Shown: in pieces, positions 11,816 to 22,951 of the stretch
How positions within the stretch are numbered: position 1 is the first letter of the stretch
How the letters are laid out: each line of letters starts with the position of its first letter
Assembly: GCF_963583255.1 (NCBI RefSeq)
Contig: NC_084804.1
Coordinates: 31,784,953 to 31,848,952 of the forward strand
Length of the DNA: 64,000 bases
DNA from: Pyrus communis
Lineage: Eukaryota; Streptophyta; Magnoliopsida; Rosales; Rosaceae
Direction of reading: 5' to 3'
The notes under the pieces: generated by a model
Databases searched by the model: none
Told to the model about the DNA's origin: nothing
What the model saw: only the letters and a program-made list of their open reading frames with translations
Program-made: the position numbers and the translations under genes

Positions 11816-12349
11816 TGCTCTAAGAATCTTCGCCTAGCGCCGCCTAGGCACTAGGCGGCTAGCCACCGCACCGATTAGTCTCTTAGGTGTTTGAAAATTA
11901 AGAAAATGCATCTAAACCCGCTTAAGACCATCCTCCCCTAAATCACGGAAGCCTCCCATCATCAATTCATCATCATCTCATATCAAACAAAAACCAAGAT
12001 CAATTTCTTGTCATGATTTTTTACGTACCAAAACACTTCCCCTCCACCTCTCACCTACAAAGATACCATCAATGAAAAAGAAGCATAGTGGAGTAATGGA
12101 AGATTTGGGTTTACGGAGGTGGGGGATCGATAGAGACTGGTAGGTCGACGAAATAGAGCACTTGGAGGAGGGGACGAGATTAAAATCAATAGGAGACAGA
12201 AGTGGAGGTTAGAGGAGGAGATGGGGTGGGATTGACAGAGGGTAGTGGTTGGAAGAGGGGAGGAGTTCGCAGATCTTTGGCAATGTCTATGTGAGGAAGA
12301 AAGTGAGTGTTTTGTTACAAGCTTAGCAAGAGTATGAAAGAACATTTAA
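11816..12349. other. Fragment of a CGCCTAG-rich hAT-like repeat, then unassigned sequence
   Basis: Positions 11816-11950 (TCTAAGAATCTTCGCCTAGC, then GCCGCCTAGGCACTAGGCGG) resemble the ends of the hAT-like element at 56911-58157. This is a truncated relative without a recognisable second end. From about 12000 to 12349 the sequence is purine-rich and I recognise no gene. Confidence 0.45.
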
Positions 12350-12537
12350 TTTTTTTTTTTCCAAAATAATGAAATTTTATTATATTCGAATGAAAATGTT
12401 TACATCCGGGGCCAAAGTATTAAATAGCCATTCTGGCTTAAGACTATCCCAATTATGGGCAACAAAAGAAGCCACTAGATGCGCTGCCTTGTTGCAAACA
12501 CGAGGAGCGAAGATAAATTCTACTGACCTCAACTGTT
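12350..12537 (-). mobile_element. LINE 3' end: RNase H-like C-terminus with poly(A)
   Basis: On the minus strand the frame FAPRVCNKAAHLVASFVAHN, then WDSLKPEWLFNTLAPDVN, is the characteristic end of the RNase H-like domain of plant L1-type LINEs and related reverse-transcriptase proteins. It is followed by a poly(A) tract, seen as the T run at about 12349-12360 on the plus strand. The element is strongly 5'-truncated. Confidence 0.65.
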
Positions 12538-13444
12538 GTTAGCCACTTTAGCAACCTAAAAGATTACTAAAGTTTCTAAACTTTAACCTTGCAAGTGCAC
12601 AAAGATGTTGATAGTATATAGTAAGCAAGCAAGGGTATTGTTTATTACTTTGCAACTCAACACACACACACACACACATTTAAAAAGATTTGATTTGGTT
12701 TTGAATTGGTACTAAACATAGAATTTAATAATTTAATATAATAAAAAAAATAAACAAAATTAAGCATGGATTTTAAAATGAGATATGAGTCAAAGTTAGA
12801 GCATGTAATCCACGACTAAACATTCATCAACCAACATTATAATACCAACTTACAATCTCCAGTAAATGGAATGAAGACATTCATAACACATCCATGGCAT
12901 GTAGATTATGTTATATCGATTTCTCTCTAAGATATGTAAGGTGCATGTCGTTTAGCTCATTACAAGTATTCTATCAGACAACCCAGCATGACGTTCACTC
13001 AAGTTAACAAAATAGAATCCATTAAGTTCAAAGAGAATATGAATATCACAAGAACCTTAGAATATGTCGTATATTACTAAGAATTCGAGATGTTACTTCA
13101 TTTAATTACTTCTTATCATAATCAATTGCTGCCAAAGAAAATATGATAAATATGTTGATCATCATATAATCACAACATTAATAACCCAAGACAAGATTTA
13201 TAAGGTGATCAATCAAAGAAACAAGTCATAGGCATCCATTATAATAGTAAAGTAAGCATTCATCCAAAAATTGAGAATTATAAACTGGAATTATATTATT
13301 ACGAAGCAAGAATCATGTCTAGGGATTCGTACTAAGCCCTAATTACAAAGAGTTTAGTTACTCATGTCCAACAATAAAATAGCAACTTTAAAACTCATAA
13401 ATAACTTGATAAATGGAGAAAAAACAGAGGAATGAGGAAGCACT
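12538..13444. mobile_element. Truncated LTR-like repeat related to the element at 14957-17066
   Basis: The start (CTTGCAAGTGCACAAAGATG, then GTATATAGTAAGCAAGCAAG) resembles the first 120 bases of the 14957-17066 insertion (CTTGCAAGAGTACAAGGTTG, then GTATAGTAGCTTAAGCAAGG). The remainder is AT-rich without coding sequence and includes a (CA)n run near 12658-12678. The right end abuts the truncated gypsy pol sequence. Family assignment is by eye. Confidence 0.4.
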
Positions 13445-14208
13445 TTGATCCAATCTTCTCGTGCGGTTGCTATCTCTCTAAAGTTTGACAGACTAACACA
13501 TTATAAACTCCAATTTCCGTTCGTAAATTTCATGCCATTTGAATTTGACTCCCTTCCGGATGAATTTAGCAAGAGGCAAGGTAATGACCAAGACATCATG
13601 CACAAAACGTTAGTGATAATCAGCTAGCCCAAGAAAATTCCTCACTTCTGTGACATTCTTCGGTTGTTCCTACATAGCCGCTATAGAAATCTTCTGAGGG
13701 TCCACATAAATTCCCTCAGCGGAAACCACATGCCCAAGAAAACTAATCTGGTCCAGCCAAAATTGACATTGTAACTTCGCATACAGCTGATGCTTCCTCA
13801 ACTTCTCCAACAGTAGGTTCAAATGTTTCATATACTCGGCATTACCCTTGGAGTAAATCAAGATGTCATCGATAAATACAATCACAAACTGATCAAGATA
13901 TGGTCTGAAAACTCTATTCATCAGATCCATGAAAGCTACAAGTGCATTTGTTAATCCAAAAGGCATGACATGGAATTCATAGTGTCCATACCAGAGTGCG
14001 AAAAGTGGTCTTCGGTACATCTTCAATCTGTATTAGTAGCTGATGGTAACCCGAATAAAGATCGATCTTAGAGAATACCCAAGCACACCTCAATTAGTGA
14101 AACAAGTCATCAATACGAGGTAGGGGATAATGGTTCTTCACTGTCACCCGATTAAGTTGTCTATAGTTGATGCAAAGTCTCATCGACCCATCCTTCTTCC
14201 TCACAAAT
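13445..14208 (-). pseudogene. gypsy reverse transcriptase, distal part (degenerate)
   Basis: Minus-strand frames give [55 protein letters not shown], the catalytic [14 protein letters not shown] (FIDD variant of YxDD), [15 protein letters not shown] and the start of the RNase H connection. In-frame stops occur, for example before the connection domain (DYH*RF). The homology fades at about 13445. The N-terminal part of the same domain lies beyond the nested LTR at 18164 and higher. Confidence 0.85.
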
Positions 14209-14956
14209 TGTGAAACCTCGTCCATATTTTTACGTATTTTGTAATATTATCGAATGTATGAAATTACAAAAATTGCCCTTGAAGCATGAACATGGACTTT
14301 ACGTTTCGAAATGTCGAACGTTTTTCCGGACATTTCACATTTCGTCTTTAGTGGCCTTAATTTGTGAGCCAATGAGACCCACTTTGGATTCTTGCCCCTT
14401 TGTTCCTTCCCCCTACCCATGAGCCCTATTCCCCTTTCTTGATTTCGGCCAACGCTCTCTCTCTTTCTCTCTATCTCTCTATACACAGACACTCTCTCTA
14501 TCTCTCGGCCCTCTCTCAAACTAACCCTTCCTGAGGGTTTTCACTTAAACAAACCACACAACAACGACAACAACAACCCCACCATCACCCCTGTGAACTC
14601 AGAATCGAAAAAGAACCCTCCAAGCTCTTCCAAACTCACTGCACAGTGCATTCACTATTCATTGAGGTTTTTCGACGAGTTTCCATGTTCTCCGGCAAAG
14701 GAAACTCACGGAGAAAGCTTCCCCAGTTTTTAGGAGAGGACTGCTACTTCGAGGCATTTTTCGGCCAAACCACAGTGAGTTAGCCATCGAGAAAGTTTCA
14801 GACAAGTTCCCTAGTTTCCCACAAACCATCCAACTTTCAAACCATTTTCCAGTCAACTCCGGCCACCATTCGATCCCAACTTAGTGCGTTTTTAGTGACG
14901 TTTTCATCATCCCTAGTTTGAACTGCTCTTCGGCAACGGAGTATCTGTGAGTGGAC

Positions 14957-17066
14957 TGATAGGGATTTTACCACCTGCAAAAGTAGGGATAAAAATACTT
15001 GCAAGAGTACAAGGTTGTCGTAGTATAGTAGCTTAAGCAAGGTCATTTTCCACAGGGATTGAATGAGTAATTTATGTTTAAAACCAACTCTTAATTAATT
15101 ATTCAAAACAAAGTTTGGAAAATGTTGATTCTAGAATTTAATATAATAAAAACGAATTTTAAAATAAAACAATTAAAGAAATTAACTAGGGAACAATTTA
15201 AAGAAAGTCAATTTGTAAAACCTAGGGTTCAACTGTCACCCTAACAATCCTACATAGTTCTTCTAATTCCTTATGAATTACACATGCATATTTTGAAGGT
15301 TAGGTTTTCCTAAAGTATGCTCTACTTGGAACCTCCAACATAGAACGTAAATCTAACATGCAACCTGTCCGTGGCGTCCAGATCGAATGTGAACATGCAA
15401 GACTTATTAAGTTTTGTGAAAACCTTTTGAAAAACCACACAACCCTTAAGACGTGTCATCCATCCTAAAAAGTTACACATATTAAGCACAATAAGCTAGT
15501 GCCAATTTCAGGGACAGCCCTCTGCCAAAATTGCATCAAATTACTTTTCTAAATATCCTAATGGTGACCAATCATCAAGACAATAGATAGTTTAAAGCAC
15601 AGTGATTAATAATTCAAAACTTGCATGCATAATATCATAAGCAAATTGAAAATAAACTACATATTCTTGTTAAGGCTTGTGACCTCGCCCTAGCAAACGA
15701 AACTAGTTACTAACAACCATAAAACAAAATATTATCAAGAACATAGATAGAAAACACCTTGAAAATAAACTTGAATCATCAAAAGCTCTCCAAAGCCAAA
15801 GTATTGTGTCACATCCCGGCCCGGGTGGGACCACTTTCTGGGCCCGACTCCACCGTAGCACGATGTTGTCCGCTTTGGGCCCCGACCACGCCCTCATAGT
15901 TTTGTTTCTGGGAACTCACACGAGAACTTCCTGATGGGTCACCCATCCTGGGAATGCTCTCACGCGCTACTCGCTTAACTTCGAAGTTCCAACGGAACCT
16001 AAGCCAGTGAGTTCCCAAAAGGCCTTGTGCTAGGTAGGGATGGGAATATACATTTAAGGATCACTCCCCTGGGCGATGTGGGATGTCATAATCCACCCCC
16101 CTTAGGGGCTCGACGTCCTCATCGGCACACTACGACCAGGGTTAGGCTTTGATACCAAATTGTCACATCCCGGCCCGGGCGGGACCACTTCCCAGCCCCG
16201 ACTCCACCGTAGCATGATATTGTCTGCTTTGGGCCCCGACCACGCCCTCACAGTTTTGTTTCTGGGAACTCACACGAGAACTTTCCGATGGGTCACCCAT
16301 CCTGGGAATGCTTTCGGGCGCTACTCGCTTAACTTCGGAGTTCCAACGGAACCCGAAGCCAGTGAGCTCCCAAAAGGCCTCGTGCTAGGTAGGGATGAGA
16401 ATATACATTTAAGGATCACTCCCCTGGACGATGTGGGATGTCAGGTGATGTGGGATGTCATAATTGTGTTCTCCCCCCTCCCCTGTCTTAACCTAATGAC
16501 TAAAAAGCCTTATTTATACTACTACAAAATAAAATCCTACCTTGAAAAGGTCTTAAAAGAAAACTAGGAAACATAATTAAATGAAAAAACAAAAAATAAA
16601 AGGTTTCCTATTTGAACTAGAATTCGGAGTTCTTAGAAAATCACACTTTTGACTAACCAAAGCAACTCCGATTTGGTCCCAAAATGTCTCCTTTTAAAGC
16701 TCAAGACGTCCTCTACAAATTCTCAGAATGAATCTTCCTCAAAATATGCCATCTTGACCTCCAAAATACTCAAAACGTCTAGAAATGTCGATCTGAAAAA
16801 GCTGCGCGCTGGGCCTTAATTTCATCGCCACGGTCAAATGACTTGCTAGAAAAATCTAGAATTTTGATACAATCATCTTGAAATGCACACGAACATTCTT
16901 CAATTTGAATCACTCCAAAATTCATCCGTTTGATCACTTTTTGTTTCAGAGGAAGTCGAATGTCCTACATTGAAAATATAATCCAAAGTATAAAAATTCT
17001 ACCAAAATAACCAATAAATTAATACTAAAATTAGGGTAAAATATATAATATAATATGGACTCATCA
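14957..17066. mobile_element. LTR-like insertion TGATAGGG...ACTCATCA, TSD TGGAC
   Basis: The flanks TGGAC at 14952-14956 and 17067-17071 form a perfect 5-bp duplication. The uninterrupted sequence is seen in the related LTR at 20186-22276 (minus strand: GTGAGTGGACTCCTTCC). The 2110-bp insert starts TG and ends CA, has no coding sequence of its own and no internal terminal repeats, and contains a Cassandra TRIM. It is probably a solo LTR of a large gypsy (Athila/Tat/Ogre-type) family. That family assignment is inference. Confidence 0.8.
15807..16462 (-). mobile_element. Cassandra TRIM retrotransposon (5S-bearing LTRs)
   Basis: Two LTRs (15807-16090 and 16161-16462) flank a 70-bp interior. The interior has a primer-binding site TTGGTATCAAAGCC on the minus strand and a polypurine tract (minus strand AAGGGGGGTGGATTA). 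Each LTR contains a 5S rRNA-derived block on the minus strand: AAGTTAAGCGAGTAGCGC followed by CCCAGGATGGGTGACCC, the 5S internal promoter boxes. LTR2 has a short duplicated GATGTGGGATGTCA at its end. The flanking repeat is only ATTG (15803-15806 and 16463-16466). Non-coding; it must be mobilised in trans. Confidence 0.9.
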
Positions 17067-17339
17067 TGGACCCCTTCCAATATGCATGATTTTATTACTG
17101 GAAATGCATACATGAAAAACATGATTTTATGACTACGTTTTATGAAACGTTTATGAGTAAATTGGATTTATGCTTTATAAAATATCATGCTTTATCAAAT
17201 TTATGTTTACTGAGATATTTATGAACATAGATTTATGATATGATGTTTGAGTTATTAAGCTCTTATGAGGTATATTTTGGAAAGATTATGTTCATGATTT
17301 TCTGTACTTACATAGTGGTTATTCATATTATGTGCCTAC

Positions 17340-17595
17340 GGGCGAATAATACTTATATATGCCTTCGGGCGGGCGATGTAGGGCCTTCAGGTGAATGATA
17401 TTTATATATGCCTTCGGGCGGGCTATGTAGGGCCTTCGCACTAATGATATTTATATATGCCTTTAGGCAGACGATGTAAGGTCTTCGAGCAAATGATATT
17501 TATATATGCCTTCGGTCGGGCAATGTAGGTCCTAGGGCGGAAGATTTATATATGCCTTCAGGCTGGTGATGTAGGGCCTTCGAGCGATTGTGATA
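17340..17595 (+). repeat. Tandem repeat of about 49 bp inside the solo LTR
   Basis: About five imperfect copies of a unit containing TTATATATGCCTTCGGGCGG and GATGTAGGGCCTTC occur at roughly 49-bp spacing. The unit is GC-rich against an AT-rich background. The same unit occurs, in the other orientation, at the equivalent place in the LTR at 20186-22276. Confidence 0.85.
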
Positions 17596-18163
17596 CCACT
17601 ACTAAGCACACTATATACGATATATGTTTTACGAAGATTCTTATGACATGCTAGGGATTTTGGAAAACCTATTACTTATTATGCCATATGAGTTTTCTAA
17701 ATTTGGGGGTTAGTACGTTGAAGAGTAATTGTTTTAGTATTACTATATATAAACTTGGTCCACTCATGTTTTGTTTTGCGCCCCCTCAAGACCTAGGAAC
17801 TAGACATACGACCCGAGCTACGAGGCATTCCCATATCAATGAATTTGTGTCTTTCTCTCTGCATAGGATATCTCTTGTAATTGCACTTCCTAATATTCCT
17901 TTCACTTATATTTCAAATTAGTAGTATGCTCTGAACATGTTAGGCATTATCACTTTTGAATTGTTGGCAATTGAATACTATTTTATATCTTTAAGGTTTG
18001 TACTTGAATATTATATTGTGTGGTTGCTCGCAAAAATTATATGGATGTTTCACATGTTCTCAGCATATGCATTCATTAAATGGCTTGTGCCACCCTCGGG
18101 TGTTGGCTAGCACGTGGCCATTCTGTTGTCTTTCTAACATCGAGAACGGGGCATGTCACAAAT

Positions 18164-18912
18164 AGTACAGGAGCACCCCGAAGAGACATGCTGAGTTGGA
18201 TATTACTTTTATCCACAAGCTCCTATAGTTGAACTTCAACTCCCTCAATTCAGCTGGTGCCATTTGATATGCTGCTAAAGAAATAAGGTTAGTACCAAGA
18301 AGTAAGTCGATGGTGAATTTAACTTCCCTTGTAGGTGGTAACCCTGGCAAATCTTCAGGAAAGTCATCGGTGAATTTATTCACCACTAGCACACCCTCAG
18401 CACACATGGAAGGTTCGTCCTGCTTGATCATGTGGGCTAAGAATCCCTCATAACCTTTATGTAATAACTTCGTCGTCCTGATGGCGAAAATGATACTATT
18501 TTGAAGAATCATTCGCTCACTCTGAAACATAATTGTTGGTCACCTAGGCCTATCAAATGTCACTAATTTATCTCTACAACCGACATACGCATTGTGCTTG
18601 GATACCAAATCCATTCCCAAAATGATATCAAACTCCACTAGTTTAAAAAGAATCAAATTGGCCTCCATAAGCACCCATTCTACTATAATTGGACAATCTC
18701 TAAATTCCCATTGTCCACGAAATAGATCTCCAGGGGCAATTGTATAAACATATCAAACCCAAGCGATATTGCTGGTTCACAACCCGTGCACATTGTGGAG
18801 ATATGCATGAATATTTAGCACCAGGATCAATCAGAAGACAAGCCCAATGACTAAAAACAAGTAACGTACCCGTGATAACTCTAGGAACCTGCTCTGCCTC
18901 CTGCTGAGTCAT
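18164..18912 (-). pseudogene. gypsy protease and proximal reverse transcriptase (degenerate)
   Basis: Minus-strand frames show the aspartic protease motif LIDPGAKYSCIS, then EFDIILGMDLVSKHNA, then DDFPEDLPGLPPTREVKFTI and YQMAPAELRELK, the start of the reverse transcriptase. The coding sequence runs up to the CAAAT duplication at the solo-LTR border (18159-18163) and continues at 14208 on the other side. Several stops and frame changes are present. Confidence 0.85.
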
Positions 18913-19099
18913 GGCATGGATACGTCAATGGGCCTATCTTCCTGTACCACCTCTATGACCTCCACGAGTTCTAGCACCCTGATTATTGCGGCATGCTCGG
19001 TTACCCTGAGCACGACTACCAGAAGCTACACCAGAATACTATGGTTATTTCTGAACAGGATTTTAAGTACCCGAACTACTACTTCCACCATAACCTGAA

Positions 19100-19997
19100 C
19101 CAAAAGTAAGATCCTTTGGTGGGCGTGCAGTAGCGCAATTATGGGCATAGTGTCCAATGCCACCACACCTGAAACACTAGCCTGCATTTGCAATACATTC
19201 TTCCCGATGATGCCTACCACAACACACATAAACCGTGACAGCTAGATTAAAGTGACTGAAAGATTGTTTCGCCATCTCATTGCCAGATCCTTCACTACGA
19301 GATCCTGAACCCTGACCACGGCGTTTAAATGAAAATGAGTGTCTGGGGTCGAAAGAAGAAGAAGAAGAAGTGGAAGGTTCCCTCGTGCTCTGAGATCTAA
19401 AACCTCGACCTCCCTGATTCTGATTTCGAGGTTGATTCTGGGTAACTTAGTTCCAACGCGACTGGTTAATCCTTAAAGCTGCCTAAATCATCTCATCATA
19501 TAATGCATAAGTTTATGGTGCCAAGAGTTCACAGATGTCATTATCCAGAGCAATTTCAAGTTATACCATCATCTACCATGGGTTCCCACATACCAGGAGT
19601 TGGTATCTCGCAATCGTTGAAAAGTATTATCCAGTTCCGTAATCGAGAAGTTGCCCTGGCGAAAACTCAAGAATTCCTGTCTCTTTCTCAACTGGTATTC
19701 GAGGCTCAAAAAGTGTTTACTAAAGAGTCTCCTAAAAGTAGCCCAAGTCATCATCGAGTTAAGTGGCCGAGAGTCCTTTATTGATTTCCACCAAAATCTC
19801 GCATTACCCTGAAGAAAGTAGCATGCGATCTTCCCCCACTTAACCACTGGGCAAAACATACCCTCCAGAGTGTTCTTCATCTTCTCAAGCCAATCATCGG
19901 CCTCCTCACAAGCACCAACTACATTCATCTCAGTAACACTGGCTATGAGCAATCTCCATGTAAGTACGACTCTGCCTGCTATTCGTAGGGAAAGCAT
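19100..19997 (-). pseudogene. gypsy gag with zinc knuckle (degenerate)
   Basis: The frame from 19997 (ADDWLEKMKNTLEGMFCPVV; KIACYFLQGNARFWWKSIKD; TWATFRRLFSKHFL; SFRQGNFSITELDNTFQRL) matches the retrotransposon gag domain (PF03732 type). Downstream, at about 19205-19110, the pattern CFRCGGIGHYAHNC is a CCHC zinc knuckle. Stops separate the parts. It lies just after the primer-binding site, as expected for gag. Confidence 0.85.
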
Positions 19998-20185
19998 ATC
20001 ACAGATCGAAGGTCAATTGCTGAATTCCACCCATCAAACCAGTACGAGGCACATTCCTACCACGAATATCCATGATTCTGATAAGAGGCAAACAAGACTT
20101 AGAAAGACAAAAGATTGTGGTTGCATGAAGGATTATGACTACCAAGTGGAAAAAATGAAATCCTGAGTATGCTCTGATACAAATC

Positions 20186-22276
20186 TGACACGCCCCCGAT
20201 CTTGGTGTTCGAAGGACAACGGGATGGCCACGTGCTAGTCGACACCCGAGGGTGATGCATGTGATTTGATGAATGCATATGTCGAGAACATGTAAAACAT
20301 GCATATAATTTTCGCGCGTAACAACGCAATATAGTATTCAAGTACAAACCTTAATAAAATATAATATTCAATTGCCAACAATTTAAAAGTGATAATGCAT
20401 GACATGTTCTGAGCATACTATTAATTCTAAATACAAGCGGAAGGAATATTAGAAAGTGCGATTATAAGAGATGTCCTACGCAGAGAGGAGGACACAAATT
20501 CACTGATATAAGAATGCCTCGTAGCTCGGGTCGTATGCCTCATTCCTAGGTCCTGAGGGGGCGCAAATCAAACCATGAGTGGACCAAGTTTATTTATAGT
20601 GTGCTTAGTAGTGGTATCACAATCGCCCGAAGGTCCTACATCGCCCGCCTGAAGGCATATATAAATCTTCCACCCGAAGGCCCTACATCACCTGTCTGAA
20701 GGCATATACAAATCTTCTGCCCGAAGGCCCTATGTTGCCCGTCCAAAGGCATATATAAATCTTCCACCCAAAGGCCTTACATCGCCCGTCCGAAGGCATA
20801 TATAAATGAATATCGACTAAATAAGCACAGAAAATCATAAACATAATCTTTCCAAAAATTATCTCATAGGAGCTGATAGCTTAAACATCATATCATAAAT
20901 CATATTCATAAATATCTCAGTAACGTAAATTCGATAAAGTATGATATTTCGTAACGTGTAAATCCAATAACTCATTAAACGTTTCATAAAACGTAGTCAT
21001 AAAATCATGCTTTCTATGTATGCCTTTCTAGTGATTAAATCATTCATTTTGGAAGGAGTCCACTCACAGATACTCTGTCACCAAAGAGCAGTTCAAACTA
21101 GGGAGGAGGGAAACGCCACTAACAAGTGCACCTAAGCACATAAAGGGACTAATTAATAAAACTTTACTAAAACGATTGAATTTGAAAAAATAGACGTCGT
21201 TATCGGATTCAATATGTCAAAAAACCTATGGGGGGACGGCGGCGGAGTACAATACCTTCGGGGAGGCGCATGTGCTCCACACGCCGACCATTGCTATACC
21301 ACACATAGCCCCACGTGCCCGCGAGTAGAGGCTACTCGCCTCATTTGAATTTCTGGAAATTTCCGAGATTTTCTTCTAACTTCAAGAGCCCATTCTAAGC
21401 TCGATACATGTCCAAATAGAGTGATTCAAAAGTCAAAATGTAGTTAGGAATGTGGATAAGAGATTTATACCAAATTGGGACCGAGTGGTAGCCAGAAAAA
21501 TGGCTAGAAAATGGCCATATTACCACGGTTTGGAAAATTCCAGATTTGCACAGTGACTTTCTTTTAGTTTTTCCGCATTCCTACACCACCAAAACCACCC
21601 AAAAACTTACTAATCGTGAACCTAGACACAATCTACAATGATATGGACCAATTTCGAGGCTTACTTTCACCAAGAATGGCGAGAATTTGCTGAAGAAGTT
21701 CCCAGTACAGTGCAGCTCGAGGATGGGGGTTTTCAAATAATTTTTCTCTTCTTTTCTGGTTCAAGAACTCGTAGGAACTACAAGGGAAGATAGTGGTGTA
21801 GTCATGGTTGTTGTTGTTTGTTGTTGTGTGCTTGTGGTGCCCTCAGGGAGGGATGGTTTGAGAGAGACCGAAAGGTAGAAAGGGAGAAAGTGTAGAGAGA
21901 TGTGAGAGTTAGAGAGAGATATTTTTCAAAAATAATATAGCGAAGAGGGGAGAAAGGGTCACGGGGATGGGTCTGGGAACAAGGGAACATGTGGGCCCTA
22001 GTAGCTCACAAAACAAGGTCACAAAAGATAAAACGTGAAATATCTGAAAAACGTTCGACATTTCGTAACATAAAATATTCGTTATAGCTTCAAATTCGAA
22101 TATGCTCGCGCTTACGCATTCGTGGCGATAAGTACAATAAGACTAAACTAATAAAATTAGTAATACGCATCATGACGAGATGGTCAACGAAGGTCAACGA
22201 AATGCCACAAGGACAATTTGGTAATTTCACACCTTCAATATTACAAAATACGTAAAATTCGGGACGCGGTATCACA
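20186..22276 (-). mobile_element. 5' LTR of the gypsy element
   Basis: On the minus strand it runs from TGTGATACCGCGTCCCG (22276) to GATCGGGGGCGTGTCA (20186), with TG...CA ends, 2091 bp. It is homologous to the solo LTR at 14209-18158 and to the degenerate LTR split by the CACTA (44853-55940). It contains CT/GA-rich stretches and the ~49-bp tandem repeat at 20620-20815. The primer-binding site follows directly at 20182-20171. Confidence 0.88.
20620..20815 (-). repeat. Tandem repeat of about 49 bp inside the 5' LTR
   Basis: Four imperfect copies of GAAGGCATATATAAATCTTC with CCGAAGGCCCTACATCGCCC occur at about 48-49 bp spacing. This is the counterpart of the array at 17340-17595. Confidence 0.85.
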
Positions 22277-22279
22277 TAA

Positions 22280-22951
22280 GATCATCCAGTAACGAATATG
22301 AGAAGCCAGTATATTCACCTTCTGAACACGTTGAAGGAAGATAGTAAAACGATCAGCATGCCAGGTAAAAGTGCTCAAAAAAACAAGAAGGTAATTCATG
22401 TTAAGCGAGACGACGAAGAAGAAGAGGATGATGAAACTGGGGACCAGCAGGAAGGGGAGTTGTGTGATTCATCTGATGATGAAGTTGAGTATGATGATGT
22501 CGACAATGATAGTGATGAAGAAGATGAAGATCAGAGTGAGACAAGCGTTGAACAAAATGCTATCAATAATAGAGGACAAAGAGCTAGGAAATCTAATTGC
22601 GATGGGAAAGCACCTTTCAGAAATGCTGAAAGAGGAAGGAAGGTCGGATGGAAGAAGAGCTAGGAACCCTGCTTTTAATGTGACAGCACCTTCCAGAAAT
22701 GCTGAAAGAGGAAGGTCGGACAGAAGAAGAGCTAGGAAATCTGATTTGATGTGAAAGAACCTTCAAGAAACTCTGAAAGAGGCAGGACTGGTCGACAACA
22801 CTCTGGTAAGAGCGGGGATGCTGTAACTTTGGAAACTGCTAGAGGAAGACGAACTCATTTGAGACATAATATCCATCAGATTTCAAGAGCAAGATCGAAT
22901 TTCTCTCAAAGCAAGGGAAGGTCATTACAAGAAAAGAAGACTAGAGCTTAG
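22280..22951 (+). pseudogene. Broken gene for an acidic, Arg/Gly-rich repeat protein, abutting an LTR
   Basis: The frame open from the LTR border (22277) encodes a basic segment (MPGKSAQKNKKVIHVKRDD), a long Asp/Glu tract (about 22410-22540) and then three diverged repeat units of about 80 bp (22565-22790) built on ARKS...APSRNAERGR and SDRRRARKS. The first unit carries an extra 4 bases (GAAGGAAGG against GAAGG), which shifts the frame into a stop at 22660-22662. The third unit lacks one base, which restores the original frame. That frame continues (SERGRTGRQHSGKSG) to a stop at 22949-22951. No upstream exon is visible because the LTR begins at once. I do not recognise the family; the composition suggests a nuclear or nucleolar nucleic-acid-binding protein. 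Probably a pseudogene. Confidence 0.5.

Larger units (their letters stand above)
14209..18158 (+). mobile_element. Solo LTR (Tekay-like) inserted in gypsy RT, TSD CAAAT
   Basis: Begins TGTGAAACCTCGTCC and ends GGGGCATGTCA. It is flanked by CAAAT at 14204-14208 and 18159-18163, a perfect 5-bp target-site duplication. It is homologous to the LTR at 20186-22276 in the opposite orientation, with shared ACGTATTTTGTAATATT near the start and shared tandem repeats near the other end. No internal domain is present, so it is a solo LTR left by recombination. It is itself split by the insertion at 14957-17066; without that it is about 1.8 kb. Confidence 0.9.
13445..22276 (-). mobile_element. Ty3/gypsy (Tekay/Del-like) retrotransposon, 3'-truncated, carrying nested insertions
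   Basis: Read on the minus strand: 5' LTR (22276-20186), a primer-binding site TTGTATCAGAGC (20182-20171) complementary to initiator tRNA-Met, gag, a zinc knuckle, protease and reverse transcriptase. It ends in the RT/RNase H connection near 13445 with no 3' LTR. The RT coding region is interrupted by a solo LTR (14209-18158). Domain order gag-PR-RT and sequences such as DLPGLPPTREVKFTIDL and [20 protein letters not shown] indicate a Ty3/gypsy chromovirus-like element. Many stops and frameshifts show it is inactive. Confidence 0.85.

Noticed and set aside
17340..17595. CRISPR-like direct repeats
   Set aside because: Eukaryotic LTR context, no unique spacers, and copies in sister LTRs; it is a tandem repeat.
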